From contig NZ_CP041040.1 in NCBI RefSeq assembly GCF_006385575.1, positions 3,410,001-3,474,000 on the forward strand: DNA of 64,000 nucleotides. The letters run 5' to 3'. The DNA comes from Microbacterium foliorum. GTDB taxonomy: Bacteria; Actinomycetota; Actinomycetes; Actinomycetales; Microbacteriaceae. The first letter of the stretch is position 1. The number at the start of each line of letters is the position of its first letter. Below the pieces are notes generated by a model that searched no databases, was not told the DNA's origin, and saw nothing but the letters and a program-made list of their open reading frames with translations. Of this stretch, positions 33,312 to 42,032 are shown one piece after another. Both the position numbers and the translations under genes were made by a program.

Positions 33312-33522
33312 GCACACCCACGAGTCCGACGACGCCATGACCAGCGAAGAGAAGCGCCACGATCAGCTGACCTCGGCACCGGACGCGACCGATGCCGACG
33401 CCGCGCCCCGCATCGAGGTCTCCGAGCACGACGGCAACACCCGCATCGACATCGCCCCCGACGCTGCGGTGCGCCCCGGCCCCGGGCCCGGAGTCGAGAC
33501 CGACGACCAACCGGAGCGGTGA
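33298..33522 (+). CDS. Small acidic hypothetical protein
   Basis: A 74-residue, strongly acidic, probably disordered protein (EHTHESDDAMTSEEKRHDQ early, IEVSEHDGNTRIDIAPDA in the middle, PGPGPGVETDDQ at the end). I do not recognise it. Support for a real gene is a strong AAGGAGA 5 nt before the ATG and a 14-nt overlap with the permease gene, both pointing to coupled expression. It may be an accessory of the permease; that is inference. Confidence 0.6.
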   Translation: MSTPEHTHESDDAMTSEEKRHDQLTSAPDATDADAAPRIEVSEHDGNTRIDIAPDAAVRPGPGPGVETDDQPER

Positions 33523-33532
33523 CCGGCGCGGG

Positions 33533-34549
33533 TTACAGCCAGCCCTTGCGTTTGAACGCCCAGTAGAGGCCGAAGCCCATGCCGACCATCAGCGCGACCG
33601 CCATGGGATAGCCGAGCGTCCAGTGCAGCTCGGGCATGTGGTCGAAGTTCATGCCGTAGACCGTGCCGACGAGGGTCGGAGCGAACAGGATCGCCGCCCA
33701 GCCCGAGATCTTCTTCACCTCGTCGTTCTGACGGATGCTCAGCTCGGTCATCCGCCGCATCTCCTCGTTCTGCCGGCGCGCGACGATCGTCGACTCGACG
33801 GTCAGAGCGTTGTCGAGCACGGTGCGGAAAGTGTTCGCCCGCTCTGAGACACGCAGGGTGTGGTCGAGCACATCGCGCAGATACCGCTGCAGCTCCTCGT
33901 CGACCTGGTACTTCGCAGACCCGCGCAGCAGCGAGTCGAGCATCCCGGCCAGAGGCTGCACCGCCCGCTGGAAGTCGATCACCTCTCGGCCCAGCTCGTA
34001 GATGCGCTGCGTGGCGTCGACTCCGTCTTCGAAGAGCTGGCTCTCGATCTCGTCGATGTCGTTCTCGAGCCCGGCGAGCACCGGTGCGTACTCGTCGACC
34101 ACCTCGTCGAGGATCGCGTAGAGCACGGCCTCAGGGCCGAGCTTCAGGAGTGCGGGGTCGTCTTCGAGGCGGCGCCGAACGCGTCCGAGGTCAGGAGACT
34201 CCGCGTGACGGATCGTCACCACGAAATCCGGCCCCACGAGCACGTGGATCTCGCCGAACTCGACCTCCTCCGCGGCATCCAGGTACCGAGCGGAGCGCAG
34301 CACCATGAACAGCACGTCGCCGTACCGCTCGAGCTTCGAGCGCTGGTGCCCCGAGAGCGCATCCTCGACGACGAGCGCATGGATGCCGAACTCGTCGGCG
34401 ACCTCGCGGATCTCAGCTTCACTCGGTCGGTACAGGCCGATCCAGCTCATGCCTCCGCGCTCGCGCAGCACCTCGAAGGTCTCGCTGAGGCTCCGCGGAT
34501 TCTCGGTACGGATGCCGCCGACGTAGATCGCGTTGTCGATGATCGCCAT
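33533..34549 (-). CDS. corA: CorA family magnesium/cobalt transporter
   Basis: A 338-residue protein. A large cytoplasmic domain with SWIGLYRPSEAEIREVADEF leads into a long stalk helix (LENDIDEIESQLFEDGVD, then ELGREVIDFQRAVQPLAGML). At the C-terminus come two membrane helices joined by the selectivity loop YGMNFDHMPEL, which contains the diagnostic GMN motif, and a basic end KRKGWL. It forms pentameric Mg2+ channels. The ATG at 34549 follows GGAGGGAG. An in-frame ATG 15 nt upstream is less well placed. Confidence 0.94.
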   Translation of the reverse strand: MAIIDNAIYVGGIRTENPRSLSETFEVLRERGGMSWIGLYRPSEAEIREVADEFGIHALVVEDALSGHQRSKLERYGDVLFMVLRSARYLDAAEEVEFGEIHVLVGPDFVVTIRHAESPDLGRVRRRLEDDPALLKLGPEAVLYAILDEVVDEYAPVLAGLENDIDEIESQLFEDGVDATQRIYELGREVIDFQRAVQPLAGMLDSLLRGSAKYQVDEELQRYLRDVLDHTLRVSERANTFRTVLDNALTVESTIVARRQNEEMRRMTELSIRQNDEVKKISGWAAILFAPTLVGTVYGMNFDHMPELHWTLGYPMAVALMVGMGFGLYWAFKRKGWL

Positions 34550-34599
34550 CGGCGCTCCCTCCATCAGTCGGGCCGCGGACCGGTCGTCCGCCTCCGAGG

Positions 34600-35883
34600 T
34601 CAGCCGGCGGGCGGCGCGACGCAGGGGATCGCAGAGTCGGTGATCTCCTGGTGGTACTGCTCGGCCGTGAACGGCAGTCCGAACTCGGGGGCCGTCTGGC
34701 CAGCGGCTGCGGGAGCCTTCGATGCGATCGCGGCGAGCTCCCATGCCAGGAACATCGCGGTCAACCCGCCGGTCGTCGAGTCGTTCAGCGACACCGCGAC
34801 CGTGAAGCCGGTCTCCGGGTCGGAGAACGCCGACGTCTGGTACCCGGGAGTCCATCCCGACTGTCCGACCATCGATCCGACGAGCAGGGCTCCTCCGGTG
34901 GCCTGGAACCATGAGGGCGCCTCGGGGCTCTGCGGCAACGGAGCTCCGAAGCGATTCGGCTCTTCCTTCGTCCGCAGCTCCTGCGCAGCCTCGGCCTGGG
35001 CGTACCGGCCGAGCTCCTCGATCGTCGACACGACGCCGGAGTCGGTGTACCCGGTGCTCGACGACAGCGTGGTGATGTCGGTCGGGGCCGCACAGTTGTA
35101 TCCGCCCTCGATGGGCGTCAGATAGTGCCCGTTCATGACCGGCCCCGTCGAGGGCGCAGCTGCGGCCGGCGAGGGTAGCGACGTCTGGGAGAGACCGAGC
35201 GGCTGGGTCACGTACTCGGAGATCAACTCGGATGCCGTGAGGCCCGATGCCCGCTCGAGGGCGAGTCCGAGCAGCAGGTAGCCGGCATCGGAGTTGGTGT
35301 AGGTCGTCTTCGGCGTGGCGCGCGGGGCGCCGAGGCCGTAGGCTGCGAGCTCGAGCGGCGCCCACACGCGCTCGGGAGTGGTGAACCACGCCGCCTGTGC
35401 GGTGGCCTCGGACGAACCGATCCCGCTGGTGCTGTTGCACAGGTCGAGAAGCGTGGTGTCCTTCATATCGGCAACGCCCGAGACGTATTCGGTCACGGGG
35501 TCGTCGAGGTCGACCACGCCCTCATCGACCAGGCCGTAGAGCACATCGCACGTCATGAGCCGTGTCATGTCTGCGACGCGGAAGGCCATGTCCGTGCTGA
35601 TCTCCTCATCGGAACCGGGCCCCTGCGTGCCGACTCCGGCGACCCAGCTGCCACTCCAGGGAGCCCACACGCCCACGACAGCACCCGACGCCCCCGACGC
35701 GGCGAGCGCGTTGGCGACGGCTGCCTCCATGGCGGCGACGGTGTCGTCGGGCAGTGCGCCATCGACTTGAGACGGCGGCTCGTAGCTGAACTCCGGCTCG
35801 GCTGTGCAGCCGGTGAGGAAGAGCCCGAGCACGGCGACGCCGGCCGCTGCTGCGCGGAACGTGCGCGACGAGAGAAGCTGCAT
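34600..35883 (-). CDS. Beta-lactamase-fold lipoprotein, probably catalytically degenerate
   Basis: A 427-residue lipoprotein: signal peptide with lipobox GLFLTGCTAEP (Cys near 26), then a serine beta-lactamase/penicillin-binding-protein fold. Where active members carry SxxK (FRIGSVTK type) this protein reads FRVADMTRLMT, so the nucleophilic Ser is Asp and the Lys is Arg. The second motif is normal (TTYTNSDAGYLLLGLALE, Tyr-x-Asn), and the third region reads GQSGWTPGYQTSAF. Extra cysteines occur in LMTCD, LDLCNST, YNCAAP and PCVAPP, suggesting disulfides. It is probably a binding or scaffold protein of the cell envelope rather than an enzyme. Confidence 0.82.
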   Translation of the reverse strand: MQLLSSRTFRAAAAGVAVLGLFLTGCTAEPEFSYEPPSQVDGALPDDTVAAMEAAVANALAASGASGAVVGVWAPWSGSWVAGVGTQGPGSDEEISTDMAFRVADMTRLMTCDVLYGLVDEGVVDLDDPVTEYVSGVADMKDTTLLDLCNSTSGIGSSEATAQAAWFTTPERVWAPLELAAYGLGAPRATPKTTYTNSDAGYLLLGLALERASGLTASELISEYVTQPLGLSQTSLPSPAAAAPSTGPVMNGHYLTPIEGGYNCAAPTDITTLSSSTGYTDSGVVSTIEELGRYAQAEAAQELRTKEEPNRFGAPLPQSPEAPSWFQATGGALLVGSMVGQSGWTPGYQTSAFSDPETGFTVAVSLNDSTTGGLTAMFLAWELAAIASKAPAAAGQTAPEFGLPFTAEQYHQEITDSAIPCVAPPAG

Positions 35884-35972
35884 GAAAGGGGACCCCCGGA
35901 AGACGTGTCTCCCGAGTCTAGAACGCCGTTCCTGAAAGATCGCATCGCCGGGGCCCCTTTAGGGTGATCAGC

Positions 35973-36287
35973 ATGCCCCACATCTTCGACGCCGAGGTCG
36001 TCTCCGCCATCCTGCGCCACATGAACGGCGATCACTCCGACGACAATCTGCTCATCACGCGCGCCTTCTCAGCCGTCGAGGACGGCGAGATCAGCGATGC
36101 CGTGATGACGGACCTCGACGGCGACGGCGGCGTCTGGACGGTCACCCGCGCGGGTATCGCCTCCGAGGTGCGCATCGCATGGCCCTCGGGCCCCATCACC
36201 GAGCGACCCGCCGTGCGCCGCGAAGTCGTCGCGCTGTACGATCTCGCGTGCGAGAAGCTCGGGGTCGAGCCGCGGCCGCACGCATGA
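35973..36287 (+). CDS. DUF2470 domain protein (heme utilization associated)
   Basis: A 104-residue protein starting MPHIFDAEVVSAILRHMNGD, with HSDDNLLITRAF next; this histidine-containing block is the DUF2470 signature seen in the C-terminal part of HugZ/HutZ heme proteins. It ends REVVALYDLACEKLGVEP. It stands 54 nt before a heme oxygenase gene, so a role in heme handling is likely. TAGGGT (35960-35965) ends 7 nt before the ATG, and no Shine-Dalgarno sequence is seen, so it is probably leaderless. A GTG at 35964 is a less likely alternative. Confidence 0.82.
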   Translation: MPHIFDAEVVSAILRHMNGDHSDDNLLITRAFSAVEDGEISDAVMTDLDGDGGVWTVTRAGIASEVRIAWPSGPITERPAVRREVVALYDLACEKLGVEPRPHA

Positions 36288-36306
36288 CTCTCTGAGATAT
36301 CGGGCT

Positions 36307-36336
36307 TTCGCTCCAGGTTAGGTCACCCTTACACTT
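36307..36336 (+). promoter_or_regulatory. hmuO promoter with DtxR/IdeR-like iron box
   Basis: TTCGCT (36307-36312), a 17-nt spacer and TACACT (36330-36335) form a -35/-10 pair ending 6 nt before the hmuO ATG. TTAGGTCACCCTTACACTT (36318-36336) overlaps it and matches 12 of 19 positions of the DtxR consensus, including an exact TTAGGT half. Iron control by a DtxR-type repressor is known for corynebacterial hmuO. Here it is inferred. Confidence 0.6.
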
Positions 36337-36341
36337 GGCAC

Positions 36342-36989
36342 ATGTCCGAGATCCTCTCCTTCTCCGCAGCCCTCCGTGAGCGCTCCTCCGGTTCGCACTC
36401 GCGCAGCGAGGGTGCCGGCTTCATGTCCGACCTGCTCAAGGGCGAGGGCTCGCGCGAGGACTACATCGCGCTCGTCGCACAGCACTACTTCATCTACGAG
36501 GCCCTCGAAGGCGCGGGCGAGCGCATGCGCCGCGACCCCGTGGCATCCGTCTTCCTCAGCGACAAGCTGACCCGTCTTCCGGCACTCGAGGCCGACCTCG
36601 AGTTCCTGCTCGGCGCCGGCTGGCGCGACGAGATCGTCGCACTGCCCACCACGCAGCGCTACGTCGAGCGCATCCGTCAGGTGGGCGCGACCTGGGCCGG
36701 AGGCTTCGTCGCGCACCACTACACGCGCTACCTCGGCGACCTGTCGGGTGGCATCTTCATCGGACGAGTGATGGCACGCCGCTTCGGCTTCGAGACCAAC
36801 GGCATCGGCTTCTACCTGTTCGACGACATCGCCGACCCGTCCGCGTTCAAGGACGTCTACCGCGAGCAGCTCGACGCCGCGCCGTGGGACGACGCCGAGC
36901 GCGAGCGCGTGATCGACGAGGTGCTCCTCGCCTACCGCTTCAACACCGAGCTGTTCGAGGACCTCGACCGCGCACGCGTCGCCGCCTGA
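36342..36989 (+). CDS. hmuO: Biliverdin-producing heme oxygenase
   Basis: A 215-residue soluble enzyme that opens heme to biliverdin, CO and Fe2+, giving the cell iron. The proximal His lies in SSGSHSRSEGAGFMSDLLKG (near 20), matching HmuO. The distal helix has YTRYLGDLSGGIFIGRVMAR, with the glycine-rich kink that contacts the heme. The length fits bacterial heme oxygenases. The promoter overlaps a DtxR-like iron box and the mRNA is probably leaderless. The preceding DUF2470 gene adds to the heme context. Confidence 0.95.
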   Translation: MSEILSFSAALRERSSGSHSRSEGAGFMSDLLKGEGSREDYIALVAQHYFIYEALEGAGERMRRDPVASVFLSDKLTRLPALEADLEFLLGAGWRDEIVALPTTQRYVERIRQVGATWAGGFVAHHYTRYLGDLSGGIFIGRVMARRFGFETNGIGFYLFDDIADPSAFKDVYREQLDAAPWDDAERERVIDEVLLAYRFNTELFEDLDRARVAA

Positions 36990-37003
36990 CACGCGCTCAC
37001 GCC

Positions 37004-38398
37004 TCAGGCCTTCCCCACCTCAGGGGTGGATGCCGCGAGCCACGCGTCGCGCATGAAGCGGCGCACGTCTTCGTCGACGCGGATGTCACTCGGGCGCAGC
37101 GCCCTCGAGAGGTAGAGCCCGTCGAGCGATGTGAGCCGTGAGAGCGCGACGTAGGTCTGCCCCGGTGCGAACGCGCCGGACCCGAGGTCGATGATGGCGC
37201 GGTCGTAGGTCTTGCCCTGCGACTTGTGGATCGTGACGGCCCAGGCGAGACGCAACGGGAACTGCGTGAACTCCGCGACGACGTCGCGGGACAGCTTCTT
37301 GGTGCTCGCCTCATACGAGTAGCGGAAGCGTTCCCAGACCGCGGGCTCGACGTCGACCTCGTCTCCGTCGATCTCGACGCGCACGGTCTCGCCGAGGATG
37401 CGCACGACAGTGCCGATCGTGCCGTTCACCCACCGCGGCGGCTCACCCGACATCGAGGTGTCGTTGCGGAGGAACATCACCTGCGCACCGATCTTCAGCT
37501 TGAGCTCCGGCTCGGCGGGCAGCGATGCTTCGCCCCTTCCGAACTCTCCGCTGACCTCGGCCTTCGCGGTCTGCTCCTTGCCCGGAAGCGCCGCGAGGTG
37601 TCGGCTGTTGATGGTGTTCACGATGTCGTTGCGCGTGGCGAGCGTGATCATCGGCACCTCGCCCGGCTCCGGGTCGGGTGGCGTGCGCGCGCCCTGCGTG
37701 TTGAGCACTCCGGCGATCTCAGCCGTGACCCGGCCGTACCGCACCGCGTTCAGCATGGCCTTGAAGCCGTCATCCGACTGCCGGTGGATCTGCACGAGCT
37801 CGCGCACGTGCAGCTCGGCGCGGGTGTCGACGGCGAAGAGACCCTCTTCCTCCTCCGGCGCCTCGCCTCCGGCGGAGCCGGCCCAGACCTTGGCGTCGAA
37901 GAACCAGAACGACCGGTAGTGGTCCTTCACATAGCGCAGCTCGTCGCCGCGCGGCGGCACGGGGGCCAGCTGATACGGATCGCCGAACATCACGATCTGC
38001 ACTCCGCCGAACGGGATGCCGCGCTTGCCCCGTGCCTGACGGAGCGAACGGTCGATCGCATCCATCAGGTCGGCGTTGACCATCGAGATCTCGTCGATCA
38101 CGAGAGTCTCGATCGCGTTGAGGATCCGTCGCGTGTTGTCGTTCTGATCGATGTCCGAATCGCCGATCAGACCGATCGGCAGGCGGAACAGCGAGTGGAT
38201 CGTCTGGCCCTCGACGTTCAGCGCGGCGACACCGGTGGGTGCGCAGATCGCGATCTGCTTCTTCGTGTTCCACGAGAAGTACTGCAGCAGGGTCGACTTG
38301 CCGGTGCCCGCGCGACCGGTGATGAAGACGTGCTCGCTGGTGTCCTCGATCAGCCGGAACAGCTCTTGCTGCTCTTCGGACAGGGCGGGAAGCGACAC
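37004..38398 (-). CDS. PIF1-family ATP-dependent DNA helicase
   Basis: A 464-residue superfamily 1B helicase. Walker A is FITGRAGTGKSTLLQYF (about 25-40), then CAPTGVAALNVEGQTIHSLF, Walker B LVIDEISMVNADLMD, QIVMFGDPYQLAPVPP, and near the end AWAVTIHKSQGKTYDRAII with YVALSRLTSLDGL. This order is that of PIF1/RecD-like helicases, which unwind DNA 5' to 3' and act on structured DNA. I prefer the GTG at 38398, where conserved sequence begins and GAGAGAA precedes. A longer open frame upstream is Arg-rich and unlikely. Confidence 0.9.
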   Translation of the reverse strand: MSLPALSEEQQELFRLIEDTSEHVFITGRAGTGKSTLLQYFSWNTKKQIAICAPTGVAALNVEGQTIHSLFRLPIGLIGDSDIDQNDNTRRILNAIETLVIDEISMVNADLMDAIDRSLRQARGKRGIPFGGVQIVMFGDPYQLAPVPPRGDELRYVKDHYRSFWFFDAKVWAGSAGGEAPEEEEGLFAVDTRAELHVRELVQIHRQSDDGFKAMLNAVRYGRVTAEIAGVLNTQGARTPPDPEPGEVPMITLATRNDIVNTINSRHLAALPGKEQTAKAEVSGEFGRGEASLPAEPELKLKIGAQVMFLRNDTSMSGEPPRWVNGTIGTVVRILGETVRVEIDGDEVDVEPAVWERFRYSYEASTKKLSRDVVAEFTQFPLRLAWAVTIHKSQGKTYDRAIIDLGSGAFAPGQTYVALSRLTSLDGLYLSRALRPSDIRVDEDVRRFMRDAWLAASTPEVGKA

Positions 38399-38559
38399 GG
38401 TTCTCTCACACGGCTGGGAGGCGGGAGTGCACGTGGAGATCGTGCCTCCCCATGCTACGTGGCGGCGCGCACCCGGCATCCGAAGGACACAGCGATCACC
38501 GCCGACGCACGGCGACCCGCGCACGGCATCGTCCCAGGCCGCGCTTCTAGACTGACGCC
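38399..38559. other. Divergent intergenic region
   Basis: 161 nt between the helicase and the next gene. It holds TAGACT (38548-38553), the probable -10 of the rightward gene, ending 6 nt before its ATG. No other structure is evident. Confidence 0.4.
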
Positions 38560-39633
38560 ATGCAGCAGGTCGAGACGAAGGCGCCCCGGCGTTCGCGCCT
38601 CGCTGCCGATCTCGCGATGCTCGCGGTGGTCGGCCTCGTGCTCGTCGCCGCCCTCGGCGCAGGCGGGGCCACCCTCTACCAGCAGTTCTACGGCCCGTCG
38701 GCCTTCGTCGTGCGCTACCTCGATCTGCTCTCCGAAGGCCGAGCGGCCGATGCCCTTCGCGTACCGGGTGTCGCGATCGATCGAGAGACACTCGAGGTCG
38801 CGGGCCTCGGAGCCACAGCGTCCGAGGCTCTGCTGCGCCATTCGGCGCTCGCCCCGCTCACCGACGTCGAGGTGACGTCGGAGGAGCGTGACGACGCCGG
38901 CAAGACCGAGGTGACCGTCTCGTACACGGCGAGCGGTTACGCCGGCACGACCACCTTCACCGTCGAGCAGGACGGCTGGGCGGGCGTCACCCCGAACTGG
39001 CGCTTCACGACGAGCCCTCTGGCCGTGGTCGAGCTCACGCTGCGCGGAGCCGACCAGTTCGCCGTCAACGGATTCGAGATGGACCGCCGCCAGGTGTCGG
39101 CCGCGGGTGCGCAGGCCGCCCCCCTCGATCCCCTGCCGCTGCTGGTCTTCACGCCCGGGGTCTACTCGGTCACCGTCGACACGGCGATCGCCTCCTCCGA
39201 CGGTGTCGGAGTGCTGGCAGACACCCCGCTCGCCACCACCCCCGTCGACGTGCAGACCGAGCCCACGCCCGACTTCGTCGCCGTGGTGCAGCAGCGCGTC
39301 GAGGAGTTCCTCACAGAGTGCACCACGCAGGAGGTGCTGCAGCCGACAGCGTGCCCGTTCGGCCTAGAGGTCCGCAACCGCCTCGCCTCGCTGCCGAAGT
39401 GGTCGATCACGGTTCAGCCCCAGGTGAGTGTCGTTCCCGACGGCGGGCACTGGAGGATCCCTCCGACGGATGCGGTCGCACACGTCGACGTCGAGATCCG
39501 GTCGCTCTTCGACGGCTCGGTTCAGGAGGTCTCGGAAGACGTCCCGTTCCAGGTCAATGGGTCGATCACGATCCTCCCGGACGGAAAGGTGTCGATCCGG
39601 GTCGGTTCTCCCGACGAGGAGTCGACGGGCTGA
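38560..39633 (+). CDS. Membrane-anchored extracytoplasmic protein, unknown function (paralogue of the 8093 gene)
   Basis: A 357-residue protein with a basic N-terminus (KAPRRSRLAADL), one membrane helix near 15-38, then an exported part starting AFVVRYLDLLSEGRAADALR, the same type of segment as in the gene at 8093-9124. Two cysteines occur near residues 249 and 262 (LTECTTQ and TACPFGL), as in that paralogue. The C-terminal strands ALFDG-like SLFDGSVQEVSEDV and GSITILPDGKVSIRV match the paralogue in order. TAGACT ends 6 nt before the ATG. The function is unknown. Confidence 0.6.
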   Translation: MQQVETKAPRRSRLAADLAMLAVVGLVLVAALGAGGATLYQQFYGPSAFVVRYLDLLSEGRAADALRVPGVAIDRETLEVAGLGATASEALLRHSALAPLTDVEVTSEERDDAGKTEVTVSYTASGYAGTTTFTVEQDGWAGVTPNWRFTTSPLAVVELTLRGADQFAVNGFEMDRRQVSAAGAQAAPLDPLPLLVFTPGVYSVTVDTAIASSDGVGVLADTPLATTPVDVQTEPTPDFVAVVQQRVEEFLTECTTQEVLQPTACPFGLEVRNRLASLPKWSITVQPQVSVVPDGGHWRIPPTDAVAHVDVEIRSLFDGSVQEVSEDVPFQVNGSITILPDGKVSIRVGSPDEESTG

Positions 39634-39649
39634 TCCGCCCCGTGCAGGG

Positions 39650-41659
39650 TCAGCGCGCTTCGCGCTCGGCCTGACGCAGGTCGCGCGCTGCGAGGGCCGC
39701 GAGCTTCTCGTTGTACTCCTCGAGCTCCGCCTCGCCCGTGCGATCGGCATGCCGGTCGCGGCGCTTCTGCAGTTTGGTGTCACTGCGGCTCCACTGGATC
39801 GCCACGGTGATCGCGAGGATCAGGGTCGGGATCTCACCGATCGACCACGCGATGCCACCGCCGATGTACTGGTCTTCGAGCGGCGTCGGGCCCCACGTGC
39901 GCCCCATCGACCCGAACCAGTCGGCGACCATGAGCCCCTCCTGCATCATGATCGCGACGCCGAAGAAGGCGTGCATGGCCATGATCGCGATCAGGGTGAT
40001 GAGGCGTCCGGGGTACGGCAGGCGGTACGGCACGGGGTCGGCGCCGACCAGGCTCAGCACGAACAGGTATCCGGAGATGAGGAAGTGGGCGACCATCCAC
40101 TCGTGGCCGAGGTGCTCGAACATCGACCAGCGCACGAGGTCGGTGAAGTAGAAGGCCCACAGCGACAGGATGAAGATGCCCGCCGCGACGAACGGGTGGG
40201 TGACGACCTTCGAGAACGGCGAGTGCACCGCCCACATGATCCATTCGCGGCCGCCACGGGTGCCGTCGTCGCGCTTGTGGATCGCACGGAGGGCGAGGGT
40301 GACCGGCGCGCCCGAGACCAGCAGCAGCGGGATGGCCATCGACAGCATCATGTGCCCCAGCATGTGCACGCTGAAGAGATATTCCTGATAGGCGTTGATG
40401 GGGCCGCCGGTGACCCACAGCAGCATCAGCATGCCCAGCACCCAGAAGACGGTGCGGTGGATCGGCCAGCGGTCGCCCCGCAGGCGCAGACGGCGCACCC
40501 CTGCGAGATAGAGGAAGAGACCGAAACCGGCGGCCACCAGCCAGAGCACGTCGATGTCCCACGCCGTGAACCAGCGGTCGATCGTGAACTCGGGAGGCAG
40601 CGGTGAGCGCGTGAGGTTCTCGGCCGGCGTCTGCACGAACGCGGCCTCCTCGCCGGTGGGCGGAGGGGTGCGGGCGAGCGCGGCGGCCGCACCTGAGGCG
40701 AGCCCCATCAGCGCGACCTCGCACAGCACCAGCATCCAGAACCAGCGTGCGGCTCCAGCCCCCTCGAGACGAGGGATCAGGCGGATGCGGTACCAGGCGC
40801 CGAGCAGGCCCATACCGACCAGCAGCACGACCTTGACGAGCAGGATCGTGCCGTAGGGCGTCCAGAGCTGAGAGATGTCGCCGAAGGAGACGATGGAACG
40901 CGCCAGGCCCGAGATCGCGACGACCGCGAAGGCGGCGATCGCGAGACTCGAGTAGCGGCTGACCAGCCGCGCGGTGCCCACGCCCGACCGGTCGCGCAGG
41001 ATCACGACGAGCAGCAGGCCGCCGAGCCACACCGCCGCGCCGATCGTGTGCAGCAGGATCGAGTTCACGGCGATGTTGTGTCCGGCGAGCTCGCCGGAGT
41101 GGCCCTGGGTCGCCAGCGGGAGGAAGGATGCCGCGGCGAGGATCGCCGTGATCAGGGTGGGCGTCCACGTGCGCCACGCGAACGCGAGCACGGTGATCAC
41201 CGAGCCCATGATCGTGGTGATCAGCCACGACTGACCGAGCGGCAGCTGCAGCAGGAATCGTCCGAGCTGCTCGCCGAACTCGCGCTCGGCACTCAGCTGC
41301 GGGTTGAAGGCGGCCATGAACGTGAAGAATCCACTGATGCCCGCGGTGACCGTGAAGACGGCCGCACCCGCCGAGGCCGTGTTGAGGGCGGTGTCGAACG
41401 ACTTCTCCTCGCTGCGCAGTGCGAACAGGGCCAGCACGAGCGAGCCCAGCATCGCCGCGGCCGCGATGTTCATCACGAGCTTGACGATGGGTGTGGCCCA
41501 GCGCACGAACGGACCCGGATCCTGCAGCAGCAGCGGCGCCGCACCTCCGCCGATCACGAGGGCGATGAGCACGCCGATCAATCCGGTCGCGAGCAGGATT
41601 CCGACTCCGGCCGCGCGATACGCGGAGCGGTTCGGGGTCTGCACGGCGCGGGCACTCAC
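39650..41659 (-). CDS. CopD-CtaG fusion: copper/cytochrome c oxidase assembly membrane protein
   Basis: A 669-residue polytopic protein. The first half (about residues 130-330) has the CopD pattern LPLATQGHSGELAGHNIAVN then LLHTIGAAVWLGGLLLVVIL, whose histidines are likely copper ligands. The second half (about 370-630) is CtaG/caa3-assembly-like: YLFSVHMLGHMMLSMAIPLL, FEHLGHEWMVAHFLISGYLF and MAMHAFFGVAIMMQEGLM, each His-rich. The charged tail (RRDRHADRTGEAELEEYNEK) is cytoplasmic. Such fusions are usual in Actinobacteria and are thought to deliver copper to cytochrome c oxidase. Confidence 0.9.
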   Translation of the reverse strand: MSARAVQTPNRSAYRAAGVGILLATGLIGVLIALVIGGGAAPLLLQDPGPFVRWATPIVKLVMNIAAAAMLGSLVLALFALRSEEKSFDTALNTASAGAAVFTVTAGISGFFTFMAAFNPQLSAEREFGEQLGRFLLQLPLGQSWLITTIMGSVITVLAFAWRTWTPTLITAILAAASFLPLATQGHSGELAGHNIAVNSILLHTIGAAVWLGGLLLVVILRDRSGVGTARLVSRYSSLAIAAFAVVAISGLARSIVSFGDISQLWTPYGTILLVKVVLLVGMGLLGAWYRIRLIPRLEGAGAARWFWMLVLCEVALMGLASGAAAALARTPPPTGEEAAFVQTPAENLTRSPLPPEFTIDRWFTAWDIDVLWLVAAGFGLFLYLAGVRRLRLRGDRWPIHRTVFWVLGMLMLLWVTGGPINAYQEYLFSVHMLGHMMLSMAIPLLLVSGAPVTLALRAIHKRDDGTRGGREWIMWAVHSPFSKVVTHPFVAAGIFILSLWAFYFTDLVRWSMFEHLGHEWMVAHFLISGYLFVLSLVGADPVPYRLPYPGRLITLIAIMAMHAFFGVAIMMQEGLMVADWFGSMGRTWGPTPLEDQYIGGGIAWSIGEIPTLILAITVAIQWSRSDTKLQKRRDRHADRTGEAELEEYNEKLAALAARDLRQAEREAR

Positions 41660-41695
41660 CCCTCAAGCCTAAGCCGCGGAATCGGGGCGGGAGCA

Positions 41696-41731
41696 CGAAG
41701 GCCGCCCCCGACGGATCGGGAGCGGCCTTCG
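41696..41731 (-). terminator. Extended hairpin terminator after the HU gene
   Basis: Outer stem CGAAGGCCGC / GCGGCCTTCG (10 bp), then an inner stem CCCGA / TCGGG closing a 4-nt loop, with one unpaired base on each side. It starts 13 nt past the HU stop in the leftward direction. Confidence 0.8.
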
Positions 41732-41744
41732 AAGAGGTGCAGTC

Positions 41745-42032
41745 TTACTTGACGGCAGCCTTGAGCTTGGAACCAGCGGTCACCTTGACGCGGTGGCCGG
41801 CCGGGATCTTGATCTCGGCGCCGGTCTGCGGGTTGCGGCCCGTGCGAGCTGCGGTTGCGACCTGCTCGAACGAGATCCAGCCCGGGATCGAGACCTTGCT
41901 GCCCTTGGCAACAGCGTCGGAGACCGAGGAGAACAGCGCGTCGAGGACACCCGAGACGGTGGCCTGGCTCTGGCCGGTGGCGGAAGCGATGCTCGCGACG
42001 AGCTCGGTCTTGGTGATGGACTTGTCAGCCAT
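41745..42032 (-). CDS. HU-family DNA-binding protein
   Basis: A 95-residue nucleoid protein. It starts MADKSITKTELVASIASATG, has the conserved GSKVSIPGWISFEQVATAAR segment and the beta-arm GRNPQTGAEIKIPAGHRVKV, and ends GSKLKAAVK. The length is that of plain HU, without the long Lys/Ala-rich tail of mycobacterial HupB. The arm carries the RNPQTG motif and the intercalating proline. It dimerises and bends DNA without sequence preference. The gene stands alone, with a strong hairpin terminator. Confidence 0.96.
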   Translation of the reverse strand: MADKSITKTELVASIASATGQSQATVSGVLDALFSSVSDAVAKGSKVSIPGWISFEQVATAARTGRNPQTGAEIKIPAGHRVKVTAGSKLKAAVK

